Assembly (NCBI GenBank): GCA_037903355.1
Contig: JBAJFE010000034.1
Coordinates: forward strand, 1,054,001-1,118,000
Source of the DNA: Trichuris trichiura
Lineage: Eukaryota; Nematoda; Enoplea; Trichinellida; Trichuridae
Reading direction: 5' to 3'
DNA length: 64,000 nucleotides
Shown: piece after piece, positions 25,876-37,250 of the stretch
Layout: each line of letters starts with the position of its first letter
Numbering within the stretch: position 1 is the first letter of the stretch
Position numbers and translations under genes: made by a program
The notes under the pieces: generated by a model
Told to the model about the DNA's origin: nothing
The model's database searches: none
What the model saw: only the letters and a program-made list of their open reading frames with translations

Positions 25876-26059
25876 CAGTAAAACCCCCGTAAGTTGACCA
25901 CCCAACGGACCGGGGAAAACTAGTCAACATAGGTGGTCAACATATAGGAAGTGGGTATAAGTGGCTCTGCTAACGTGCGGGCAAATCAACTGGCCAAAAT
26001 CCGGTCAACTTAGGGAGGTGGTCACCATATAGGAGTGGTCAACTTCAGGGTTTTTACTG
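25876..26059. mobile_element. TIR mini-transposon (MITE), family A, diverged copy
   Basis: A 184-bp element flanked by TA (25874-25875 and 26060-26061). The left end CAGTAAAACCCCCGTAAGTT and right end CAACTTCAGGGTTTTTACTG are inverse to one another. It carries the family's repeated GGTCAAC boxes but lacks part of the centre found in the 24311 copy. The terminal bases have drifted together from GTTGAACC to GTAAAACC, suggesting a separate active sublineage. Confidence 0.88.
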
Positions 26060-26279
26060 TAATTACCATCTCCTTTCATGAGATCCGCTTTTCAGCAACA
26101 TCAAAAAAGCGTAAGACGCATAATACCTGCATGCAACAAAGCTGTTTAGACAATTCTCCACCAAGTTATACTGCTACAATATGTCATCTTACTAAGATTG
26201 ACTGACCGTTGCATCTCGCAGAGGACGGACTTAGGACTTACTAAGAGTTCTTACTTTGCCCTTTGCAAGACGTTCTGTT

Positions 26280-26409
26280 TAATTCCTGATAACTGCTCAT
26301 GCATTCGTTGGTCGAGTTTCAGCTCACTTTAGTTGCGGTTTATCAATTACAAGAAACGGGAAATACCGAACGAAACGTCACTGATCTGTTACAAAGAATC
26401 CCCTCTTGA
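26280..26409 (+). mobile_element. Degenerate Penelope-like tail fragment
   Basis: Contains CTGCTCATGCATTCGTTGGT, the shared internal module of this family. It runs to CTGATCTGTTACAAAGAATC then CCCTCTTGAA, a diverged version of the family 3' end seen at 50953-50981. Old and without a duplication I can place. Confidence 0.55.
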
Positions 26410-26702
26410 ATAAAATGCGTAATTTCATTCTAAAATAAATAACACCCGTAATTAGTGGAGAAGCTGATGACCGAAAGATGTTTGAACGGTTACTAAGAAG
26501 GACAAAACGATTTACCGCGCGAATTCAATTTGCAAGGCTTACAGAAGTCCAACTGACTCGTCTCATTTACAATTTGTTAATATTAATAGCACGTTTGCCT
26601 GTATTGAGCACTTACAATTAAATTACAGTCAAAAACTGAACAACAAAAATTACGTTTGGAAAAACTCCATATCGATAAGGGAATATTGTTTTGAAGAAGT
26701 AC

Positions 26703-27169
26703 TGTTCGAGCGTAACGATGTATAAGGTGCGGATGAGGAACGATACGATTGAGTGTAGGCACGACGAGACGAATAAACGACGAGTGGGGAGCGGTGGTCA
26801 GGCCAACTCTCGCGGGCCACGATGTCCACCGAAACCAGGGCGTACGAGGACCCACTGTCTCCCCCGAGTATGCGAATAGAATGATAATACGAGGGTAATA
26901 AAAAGGGAGATTATATAGAGTGCAAAGGGGTGAATAAACTTAATGGTGATTAATGGGGAGGTGAAGGACATGATAGGGGGATAAATAAGGTATAAATCAC
27001 ACCTGGCCAGACTGTACATGCAAGCAGGGCGCAGAGATCGGCCTGTCTCGCCTTGAATTCTTCGTGCGGACCAAAGCGGCGGGACGTGGTCTTTATGTGT
27101 TGTCACGGTCCGAATGAACTCTGTCGGAGGCCAAGTCTACGCTTCTCGCCAGGTGTGCTGTTTTCGTCA
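26703..27169 (+). mobile_element. Solo LTR of an LTR retrotransposon
   Basis: A 467-bp block that begins TG (TGTTCGAGCG) and ends CA (TTTTCGTCA), flanked by the 7-bp repeat GAAGTAC on both sides (26696-26702 and 27170-27176). A TATAAATCAC at 26991-27000 sits where an LTR promoter would lie on the plus strand. The plus strand is strongly purine-rich in the first two thirds and GC-rich at both ends, unlike the flanks. No second LTR or polyprotein is in the window, so this looks like the product of LTR-LTR recombination. The family is not recognised. Confidence 0.72.
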
Positions 27170-27176
27170 GAAGTAC

Positions 27177-29505
27177 CTCTTTGTAACGAGATGATACATT
27201 TTTATAGTATATACACATTTTTATTTACGGTATTTCTCGTTTTCAATCGCATTCAACACTTCCAAGAAAAATTTCATGTACAAGTTGTTAATATCATAAA
27301 CTGTGCACTTCTGGGAAAACAAGGCTGTTTCAAGATACGAAAACACATGACATAACATAGCTACTGTGCAGTAATTTCACCAAACACATAATGCTGCAGC
27401 TTCTGGTTCGTAGTTGGAAAACTACAGACTGCTAAACACCCAGAGTCACATGCCACGACGTTCCGCTTGCCGTCGCTTATAAGACTGCCATCGACCACAC
27501 CATTTACTGTTCAAAACTGACTATGATGCGGTCCTGTCCAATTACGGATCTTTCAGAGAACAGCTGTTTTGTCGGGCGCTTAAAAAAGCAGTAAATTATA
27601 CACCTTAAGCGACCGCACGTTTTTAAGAATTATATATAGAAACATCTCAGTTTGAAAGTTACTGTCCTTACTATTTATGACACTACGGAAAAATTATGTA
27701 GTTGTGCAAGGAAATAAAAATGCATTTAGAATGCGTACCTCCGTGCGACGGAGATCCCAAACTACTGGCTGTCATCTTTTGCAGCCGTTACTAGCGATGG
27801 CTGTGATTGGGGACCACGTTGCTAGAATGCCAGTGGTCATAATGCTGAAATGACAATACGTCAATAAACTTGAACATTATTTCAAGGAAAGTAGCAGGAC
27901 AAAAGTATCTTGCTTCGGCTGAAGGAATGGGTGCAAGGGGAAAACGCTCGTCTCGACCGAAGAAGAGGGACAAAAGCTCTCGAAGGACTGACATGCGAAA
28001 AGTAAGCAAGCAGGTTGGAACGCATTGCAGATGTACAAGCTCCCTATGGAGGGGGGCCACCAGGAAAAGGTGAAACTATGGCTTAAGAAAACCGCTAACA
28101 CTTGGCACCGCAAGAACACAAAACAGTGAACTTACTGACTTCGGGTGCGTCATTCACTGCCTCCGTAGAAATGTTCTTTATACAACCCATAGGTAGGTTG
28201 TACACACCCGAACAAGTCTACGCGAACAAACAATTCCCCAAGGATTGCCCAGCGATTGATAGCAAGACAGTAATACAGCGTGCAGGTTAGCTATCCCTAG
28301 GAGTTACCCAAATACTCCTTTCTTCGCAGGCATGACTGACAAACGAGAACTGTGGGAGCTATTTTAATGAAAATAATTATTGCGTTAATTCAATTTTAAT
28401 ATCGAATTCTGCCGGGCAGTACTTGAGACCATCTGGACGGGGCCGGGCATTTGAGAAGCACAACCTTTTGACGCAAACGGTTTGACGCGTAAAAATTGTT
28501 TTTGTAGACTGGTCTCAGAAAGCACTGTTTTTATTGCTATGCAATTTTTTCGATGAGATAAGCTAACTCCATACATAAGGGGGTTAAACGTTAGGGTTCG
28601 ACGACTGTGCTAAGCGATTAAAGCTGTAACGCAGGTTTCTCTAATCTCACTTCCTTATTGATAGAGGCAGGAAGATTTGACATGGAGCGATTGGATTTGA
28701 GCATTGAACCGCATGCGTTCTTAGCTGGCCAGGCTTAACAGGTGCTTGATCGCGCGAGCGAATAGTTAAGCGTCAAACCGCACCCGTCCTTATTTAGCAG
28801 TTTATTATTTGATCAAAAGCTTCAAAACGTTCAGGTGCAAATATGAATTATGAAACTTTAAAGTTCAAAAAATGCAGGCAAGAAGTGTCAGCTTATTTCA
28901 AGGAATGTCGTCAGGAACAGATAGGATTGAATCCAACGGACAACACTGAGTTTTCAATAAGAAGCTTCTTAAACACTTTATTATGCAATTTTACTGAGTT
29001 TGACCGCCATGATAGCCGAGAACTATGAAAAGCAGTAACTTATCATTCATACAATTTCCACTTACGTTTATATAATGCACTGTAATAGTTAAGACGTACA
29101 CATCAGCTTGGGTTTACAGTATTGCTACTGTTGCAAGGTTTCATGATGAGTAATGTAATGTTTGTGAAAGTTTGTTTCAAGTTTTAGTACCGCTGTAAAC
29201 TAGTTACGTTTAATTTCGTTAATAGTTTAGCCTTTAATGTTCAGTTTTATCTTTTTTGAGTTTTGACTTGATAGTAAATCTTGTAAAATTGCCTGGTGCC
29301 CAAGTTTTCCTTTTAAATACTTCAAGTGCAGATTGTAAAAAAGTTTTCATCCCGCAAATATATTCGAAATCAATTCCCCGGTTGTAAATTATCGCATTAT
29401 TTGTGCATAACTTCTGAGAATTTATTAGTTTTGCAAAATTTCAGCTGCGAACAAATTTTTCAATCGAAAGACGATTGTGGTTCACAAAATTAACCGTCTA
29501 GAAAT
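27177..29505. other. No firmly supported gene
   Basis: Holds a basic frame at 27870-28073 and a frame at about 28843-29028 whose first part has a CX10C pair (KKCRQEVSAYFKECRQEQ). That could be one exon of a small twin-cysteine mitochondrial protein, but there is no second pair and no partner exon. The last few hundred bases are presumably the promoter and 5' UTR of the dynein gene. Confidence 0.35.
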
Positions 29506-32316
29506 ATGGCAGCGATGGTCCCTGATGATGATCTTTGGTATACGTTTTATAAAGCTTTTTTTGTTTCTCACGGTAGTGCTTCTTTTATAGGTCTAAGTTA
29601 CTGCATGATGTGCAGTACCGGTCAATGAATAACCTTCCCAATGGATCTGTTCTTGTTTTGGGTAACGTAGATTCTAGTGTCCCTTAAGTTCAAGCAGAGG
29701 TGTTCAGGAGATAATAATTGCGGTAAAACGTCCCTTTTGGCTCGTTTGCAGGGCATTGACGATCCGAAAAAGGGTGCCGGCCTGGAATATCACGTATTGG
29801 AAATTAATCCAGACTACAAAAATGGTATATGACTATTTCATGTTTGTTCCTAACCCATATTCTAATTGAGGTTCATATGCATATCAGCTGAGCAATGCAT
29901 TGCCAGACGTTAGCCCAGGGGAGTCGCTGCGTCTGGGTGTATGGGTACTTGACGGAGATCCATTCTATTCACCCTTGATTAGTCTGGCCTTAACTCCGGA
30001 AACCTTAAAGCACAGCGTTGCTGTCATTTGCTGCTCAATGGCTGAACCGTGGAACATAATGGACACGCTGTCCAAATGGGCTAAGGTGTTAGCAGAACAT
30101 TTGTCATCGTCGGCCATGTACGATAATGATGTAATATCGGAATGCAAAGAACAGCGTGAGTACATTGAAACCAATTTAGGTCCGTTTTTCTGCTGACCAT
30201 TCGCTTTGTAGTAGTACGCTTCTGGCAAGAGTATGTAGAACCGTTAGATAGCAGCTCCCATAGCGATCTCGGTAATAAAGTGCCAAGTATGGAAACAGAC
30301 CAGTTTTTGTTGCCGCTTAGTGAATCTATATTGTCCAATAATATCGGTGTACCCCTGATCGTTGTGTTAACAAAGGTATTTTTGTGGTGATACTCATTTT
30401 GGCTGTTAATGTGTTTATATGTGCCTAGTGTGATATGATATCTTCGCTTGAAAAGGATTACGACTTGAGAGATGAACACTTCGATTTCGTGCAAGCCCAT
30501 GTGCGAAGATTTTGCTTAAACTGTACGCTCTTATGTTTCTTGATTTTGGAAGATGATTATGTTAACTTTTTCTTACGTTCACACAGACGGTGCTGCAATA
30601 GTGTATACGAATGCCAAAGAAGGAAGAAATTGCGACACTTTGTACAAATATATTCTACATCGTATTTATGGTTTCCCGTTTACACAAGCGGTATCAGTTC
30701 TTGAGAGGGATAGCGTTTTCGTGTAAGTGTATTGCTTTACCTTAGCTGCTATTCAGTTACATTTTATTTCAGACCAGCCGGGTGGGATACTATTAATAAA
30801 ATAAAAATATTGGAAGAGACCTTCGTTTCCGTTAGCAGCACAGAGTCTTTTGAAAAGTGCATTCGTAAGCCTGCTACTCGCCGAGTAAGCGGTTTCTTTG
30901 TTGTACTTTTCGTCGATGGGCAGACTTTAAAAAGCATACAGCCAAGTCTCTTGCATTGGAGAAGCAGTGTTTGTACTTCAGGCGACGTTTATATCGCCTT
31001 GTAGTACTGCGCGCTTCACTCATGATTTGTATAGATACTAGCTTTTACTGCGTCTACCTTTTTCACATGGTTAACAGATTAGTTTTTCTTTCGAAAGACA
31101 GGGTGTCTTTTGGAATTATTTAGGCGATTCATAAGGTGTATTTATTTGACGTCGTCTTGGCACAATATTTAATCGGTTAAGTTTTAAACACCGCAGGCTC
31201 CGCTGCACTTGTTCCTTTGGTGGACCAGAAACCTTCAGGAATAATTCATAAAGTTATTGACGCCAATATTTATCCAGTGCACCTTTCATTGTATTTGCAG
31301 ACTTCCCAGAAAGAAGTTGTTGTACGAGTGGAAGATGAGAACCATTTTCTAAATAAGGTGCAAGCTACACTTAATGCCCATGCGCCCAATAACTCTACCG
31401 CTGCTCATCGAGGTCAGGTAAGTGTTAGAAGCTTTCATGATGGGTTGGATTTTCATAGATGTCACGACTGTCCCTGTTCTGACCATTGTACTAGGTTTTT
31501 CCATAAACTCGTAAAATAAGTTGCAGCAGCGCTTATGGACATTCTTACGGTCAGCGTTTTACGGTGATTGTAGCGAATTCCTATTTTCGCAAGTTTAGTT
31601 TACAAGATACGCTTTCCGATAAGAGTGTAGCTATGCCCCTCTTCGGCTACTCAGTGGGCAGTTTTCCAACTGATGATTACTGCTTGTAGAGTTTTGATCA
31701 CTTTGCCAAAATTTTACTATCACATCAAGTGACGCGTTCATTTATTGCTTACTGGTTGGCATTTCAGGAACCCACGTTGAACATTTCATCATCCAAAGGA
31801 GCAGAGAGGAAGCTAACTTCTGCACCATCCAACGGTTTGCTTATACCTAGCGGACCTGCGAAGAAGGTGTTTTGTCTTATGTGATCCATCATGTTTTTTT
31901 ACTGCTCACGTTCATCTCTTTCTATATTGTATTATTGCGTATTGTAAATTGTGTTAATATTAGCAAGCTGCATGTTACAACCGTATACGTAGAAAGGCTT
32001 TTTGTTTTTGGCATTTTCCCGGACTCCAGTATAATACTTACAATATTTCAGGTGGAGGCTCAGTCGAAGAGCGTATCTCAAGTCCCTCAGCCTGAAGGTG
32101 CCCTTGCTCAGTTCTTCAATAATTTGTTGATAAAGAAAGCAGGTCTTTCACCGATTCCCGTTCAACCTGGCAGGCGTAATATTGTTTTGACAATTACCTG
32201 GCGGTACATCATGACGTGTGTGCGTTTCAGCTCCATCACCGAAGCACTGTATACCTTCTGAAGCGCTGAAGGAACTAAGCGACAAAACGACAGACGAAAC
32301 TAACTTTGAGGAATAG
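29506..32316 (+). CDS. DYNC1LI: Cytoplasmic dynein light intermediate chain
   Basis: Complete 478-residue subunit of cytoplasmic dynein that connects the motor to cargo adaptors. Twelve exons join in phase: 29506-29537, 29591-29661, 29708-29824, 29871-30155, 30212-30375, 30429-30522, 30587-30722, 30773-30884, 31301-31417, 31768-31866, 32052-32175 and 32231-32316. The RAS-like domain has a P-loop GDNNCGKT at 35-42, then [33 protein letters not shown], and a TKCD motif followed by [29 protein letters not shown] and RIYGFPF. The C-terminal tail keeps the adaptor-binding amphipathic helix [14 protein letters not shown] (425-438), like human GVLANFFNSLLSKK. The final exon gives an acidic tail ending NFEE. 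The exon 3/4 junction (29825-29870) was chosen by phase. Length fits the family (about 490-520). Human has two paralogues and I do not assign which. Confidence 0.95.
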
Positions 32317-32607
32317 CGGCCATAGTTGAAGTGGAAAATTCCTTGTTGCTACGCAGAAGCGATTGTTTAACGTCGAATCTCTTAGGTTTTTTCTTAGGTC
32401 ATTTTTGCCGGGCCGCGGTGCAATCTATGACTGGCTTGTTTAACTTGATTTGTAATCTTTTTCAAGCAGCTTTCTCAGTTCCTTGTACTTCAATGAAAAT
32501 GAACCTTTAATTGCACAAATGCAAGCTTTAGGCTGGAAGCAGCAAAGGCACTGCAGATGCTTGTGTAGGATTGTTGAATATCCCATGTTCACCAGCAGTT
32601 GTTTGGT

Positions 32608-34550
32608 TCAGTTCTGTTCAGTTGACATGTGGAGTTCCCGCGCGTATTCATTGGCATCGAGAAAGGGCATTTCTAGCGTTGAACGGACTTCAACTTTTCT
32701 TTCGTCGACTCCACAATTAGTCAGTTGATCAGACGAGTGAAATAATCTTTTCTTACCTTTCACGTTGGCTGAAATAGGAATTGGTGCTGGCATACTTACT
32801 AAAAACGTGACGACTCAACATACAATACTTTGCGTGTTGCTGAAGTTTTCTGCCTCTTTGTGCTGCATTCATTGCTGAATATGGTAAAGGTGTTGTCATG
32901 GCACGTTGCTCTGGGAAAGTGGAGCGACTGCGGCTACTTGAACCAATAACTTTTGTTGGACTGTAAACAGCTGCAGTGATACTGTCTGAAGTACTCTTTA
33001 TGGCAATTTGGCTTAGGTTACAGCCTTCGTAGTCAGATTTGCTGTTCTGCAACTTAATTATGCATACGTTTTCGCGTTTTTCATTAGTTAAATTCCTTAC
33101 CTTATTTTTGTTCGTTGTCCAGTAGCTGTACTCAGCAGGGCAATCGATTGCCCTTTCTGAATATATGCTTGACGAATCCCTTAAAGTAGAACACCGTAAA
33201 AACAGGCTTACTAAAGTAGCATAAAGTCTTGAAAGTAGATTGTATTAAGGTATGGGTTTCGCCACAGCATTTCGACCTACCAATTCATCATTTGAGCGCT
33301 CGATTGGGCAGTGAATGAAATATCCCTTGTAGCGCTTTTGAATATGGCCTCAGAAGGTTTTTGACGCTTGACTGGTTTAATTCGAGCAACTGCGGGCCTG
33401 TCATCCCGAACTTTCCGTTCCAAACGTTCAAGTACTGAATTTCGAAAAAAACTCTTCAGTTGATAACAATGTTGATATTTGGTTTCTCATAAATTCTCAT
33501 TATTAAATCGAGCACCTGGTTTATTTTCTACTGCTTTTGTCATGCTTTCTTACTGCATTACCAGGTGAAGGCTCGATACTTTCGCAGTAGAACGTTATTT
33601 CCTCCGCTTTGTTGTGTTCTTCAAAATTCGTTGCGCGATTCTGCAGTCGCTGTTCAGTACTCTGGGCGAATTGCATCCTCTTACCTGAACAGGAGCGATT
33701 AATTATTGTTGTAAGGTTCTGTTCACGTATTACCGCTGGAGTCGGTTACTTGAAAGTTTTTAGACCAAGATAACGTTTCCCGCGTAGTCTGTGAAGGAGG
33801 GGAGATCTGAAGAAATGCTGTGAACGCAAATTGATTGTAGTTCCTTATAATTGCACATACCCAGATTTTTCGGTCGGCATGGAAGCTTGCTAATACAGCC
33901 TCAGCAAGCACAATGATCAAATCTGCCGTTATACCATATGCATAGGCCCTGTAGTGTAAATGTATAATCTACTTTTGCGCTGAGGACGGAAATAGTAGCT
34001 TCACACATTAAAAAATTTTCGCGGGTTCCATTTCCGTAATTACATCATTTAATGTATAATCTCAGCAGTAATCTAGAAGTTGACAAACCTTTTCATAATT
34101 GTAGTAAACAACAGTTAGTGGTAAAACTTTCAAAATTAATACTAAACTCAGTTTTTAAAAGTTCCTTCAAATTTAGTTTAACAGCTTTATTATTCGTTGT
34201 CAGTGAGCTAAGCTAGGATTTAATTTTTTAAAAATGAATTGGGCCTTCAATTTTTAAGCTAATTGACATGCGTGTCATTTTTATATTTCTTGCATCTTAC
34301 TTGCAATGTGCTGACGACTGGCCAAGGTCGTTGTTGAACTTTTTCAATAGGGGTGAGACTTTTTCCTCAATCGTATCGACTAGTAGTTCAAAATTCTACG
34401 ATGTGAGCAAAATTATGTTAATACAAAACGTTCATGTATGCGATTTTTAAACGACAAGTTTAGCTATCCAAGCAAAAATATTCCGTCAGAAAACACTATA
34501 TTTACCTTCTGTCGATCTTTGAAAGTTGGATGAACTTGGATGTAGAAGTC
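32608..34550 (-). CDS. Unrecognised multi-exon gene, basic Ser-rich protein (5' end missing)
   Basis: Minus-strand exons 34550-34506 and 34395-34301 join in phase (DFYIQVHPTFKDRQK|NFELLVDTIEEKV) and predict a helical segment. A further set joins in phase: 33684-33562, 33434-33281, 33167-33101, 33046-32757 and 32698-32608 (stop). The middle is basic (RLERKVRDDRPAVARIKPVK), then Ser-rich (SPTKVIGSSSRSRS), and the end is acidic (FLDANEYARELHMSTEQN). At least one exon between 34301 and 33684 and the first exon are not placed; MSERAAKFCFKNPFCSQ near 34680 is a candidate start but its phase does not fit. The helical N-terminus followed by a basic Ser/Thr-rich body is faintly like Borealin, too weak to name it. 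It converges on the dynein gene with about 290 bp between stops. Confidence 0.6.
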
Positions 34551-36480
34551 CTGAAATCGTTTTATAAATCAGGTGACGTGAAAGAGCATGCTGTCTAGAA
34601 GTAATGAACTGTCTATTTGCTTGCTTACGCTGACTGCAGAACGGATTTTTGAAGCAAAACTTCGCAGCCCGTTCTGACATGGTGATTCGTTTACGATGTC
34701 CTCGCAAAGAATGAGGGTGTTTGTTAGGACCTAAACGTGGGAAACGTTTAATTCAGATAGCTCCGGAAATATGATGTTATTATTGCTCTTTTTAGTAAGC
34801 TCCACCGCTTTATCAGGTCCATATAAATAAGGTCTTCTTCCATATTTTCTGTGAAACTGTAGCACGTCGCCAAGGCTACTTCGCTTTCTCTAAGGAACTC
34901 GGTGAATTCCTAAACTTTTGGTGTTAAAGCGTTACTTTACGATCTGCTGAAGTCGCTGCAGTACGTCTGCTTTTAGAATAGGTATAATGAAGAACGGTTT
35001 AAGTAATATTTGCAACTTGTATAAAGTTGTTTCTGGTCTTAAAGAAAAACAGAGCTAATCGTGTATCAGGAGTTAAACAAGTATTTCCTAGCGTGGACTG
35101 CGTAGATCTAAATTGGCTACGTGTCTATTTCATGGTGAGCAATAAATTCTTAAATTTAGTAGGTACTTCCAAACGATGTGTTTCAAGCAATGTATGAAAT
35201 TAAGCATGGTGTAGAACACAGGCAATCTATAAAACGCCGAAGATCTTCAGCCAATAAATGAAACGGGTGATATTTCATATACTTCCTAGATATTCTGTAC
35301 ATTGCCAAAGGGCAAGCAAGCAAAGTATTAGATTGAGTCTTTTGGCCTGAGCCCTTGCATGGCTGCGGTGGCAACACCTACGGGCCAAAATGGGTGGTTT
35401 CTTCTCTACTTTGTCGGCTATACTTCTATCTGGCCTTAGTCTCAGGCCAAGGCGGAAAAGGATTACCGACAAGGATTGAGAAAAAAACTAGGTGCTTTGG
35501 TGTTAAAACCTTGCAGGGTATCATATTCTGCCGTAGCCTAAGCCTAAGACAATATAAGGCTAACAGCGATAACGTAGTAAGAAAACAGCATATTTTGTCT
35601 CTCATGTGCCGCTACTGTAGATCTCTGGAAGCGTAGGTAAAAAGACCTTCAAAGTCCACTAGCAAGACCCGGTCCACACTGCCTAATTACTATTTCTCAT
35701 TGTATATAATGCCTAGGCAAAGTATATATATTAAAATAACAGATACATTTCATACTTTGCTTAAAAGCGTCATTCGTTCTACGGAATGCCATCATTTCAT
35801 AAATCGCCCATAACGTGTATATTGATACAATTGTTTTGAAAAAATTTACCGGTTACAGCAATCGTAGACAGCATTTCTGAGTTAGTGTAAGAGCAATATC
35901 CGGGCGCCGCCATCCATCTCACCAGTACTGTCTGAGCTGACTATAGACGTCTTTTAAGTTTGTGCCCTTTACCTTATTTTCTTTAAAATAAGCCTGAAGC
36001 GGAAAATAATTATAGCATGATTTTCAGGAGCCCTATCTCGGAAATAAGATCTACTCACATCCTTCAGGCACATGCGCATTTAGTACGTTCGTTGCAACGG
36101 AAAACGGTTGTATTGGATTAAAAAGGTTACATTAGTGTACAGTTAGTGTACGCTGTGAGCACTTAAGATGCTTCTGACTAGAAAGTATCTTTTAACGGGA
36201 TACGGCATTTTCATGCTGTTCTTCAGTCACGATCTTTTTTAGATGTCGTGAATGTCCGTATCTAAACTGCACAAATGTCGTGCTAACGGATGAGTGAGCA
36301 GTGTGTTAATGCAAAGGACAATTTGCTATACGTTTCAGAACTATTCTTGTCCCATCATCAATGAGGTCAAGGAGAAAGGGATTATTTGATACGAGCTAAT
36401 ATAGGCCTGTGCGAGTTGGTTTATTCTCCCAGTCTTAAAAACATTAAAAAACGACTGTTCCTTAGTTAACTTAAGCCAAA
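34551..36480. other. No supported gene beyond a possible first exon of the minus-strand gene
   Basis: May contain the promoter and first exon of the minus-strand gene. The 35.3-35.6 kb part has several copies of a CCTAAG/CTTAGG-type word but no clear array. Open frames overlap on both strands without coding signals. Confidence 0.4.
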
Positions 36481-36501
36481 TGATTACTCAGATGATTACT
36501 G

Positions 36502-36529
36502 CTGAGGACGGATCAAGCGTGGCCCGAAA
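36502..36529 (+). ncRNA. Hammerhead-ribozyme-like motif upstream of RT
   Basis: Reads CTGAGGAC..GGCCCGAAA. It sits upstream of the RT pieces, where the terminal repeat of a Penelope-like element would be. Stem II is eroded compared with other copies. Confidence 0.3.
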
Positions 36530-37140
36530 GCTAAAGACCACATTAAAAGTTTTTTCTATTCCAAACGGGATACATTTCGTAAGAAGAAACTATTTAATAC
36601 AGTAGTTATACCTAGACCGACCTATGTCCAAAAGACTAACGATCTCCTCAGTAGCAATATCTGTCGTGCAATTAAAGAAGACCTGGCACCAGGCATGGAG
36701 GGTGCTGTTAGATTTCTTAGCCGTTTTCATTAATGAAATGCAGGGTCTGAAGCTTTCCAGTGTAATTCGCAATTTATTCTGCCCCACTAAAATGAAATAT
36801 CCCAAATTCCATGACCTTCCCAAAATTCGCAAACCAGGGTTCCCTTAAGACCCGCAGTTTCAAGTATAAACACCGTTACATCAGAACTTCTTATGTCCTA
36901 AAAACATAATGCAGTTTCTAACGGAGAAACGTAAATCCCACGTAAAAAACAGTATGACCTCACGGTCACTTGAGCTTAACGGTTTCTTACTAGCATGCCT
37001 ATAAAGTATACAGTAAAGATCTTACGAACCCGTTTAGACGCGGATACTAACATCATACGTAAGACCAAAATAAACTTTGCTTACATAACAAAGTTGGTTT
37101 CCCTTCGTATGAGTGAAGGCAATTAATTCAGATTCTAGGA

Positions 37141-37250
37141 TCGAAAATGTGATGTTTTAGTACAGGACTGTATGTTTTCAAATTACAATGTCTTTATTAC
37201 GGCTGTCGAGCCCCGTTGGCTTATCAACGGGACTTGACAGCCGGAAGGAC
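37141..37250 (-). mobile_element. Nested Penelope-type tail in minus orientation with hairpin
   Basis: On the minus strand 37210-37144 reads CCGTAATAAAGACATTG.. to TACTAAAACATCACATTTTC, the same 3' end as the copies at 45314-45959 and 16799-17073. Beyond it 37203-37245 forms a hairpin (GGCTGTCGAGCCCCGTTG against CAACGGGACTTGACAGCC). A nested insertion or an internal inversion in the older element. Confidence 0.65.

Noticed and set aside
28123..28290. VNLLTSGASFTAS, superficially like a retropepsin D(T/S)GAS motif near the solo LTR
   Set aside because: The catalytic Asp is Thr, no flap or RT follows, and the frame is short.
28843..29028. CX10C pair suggestive of a twin-cysteine mitochondrial protein
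   Set aside because: Only one cysteine pair and no partner exon; too weak to call a gene.
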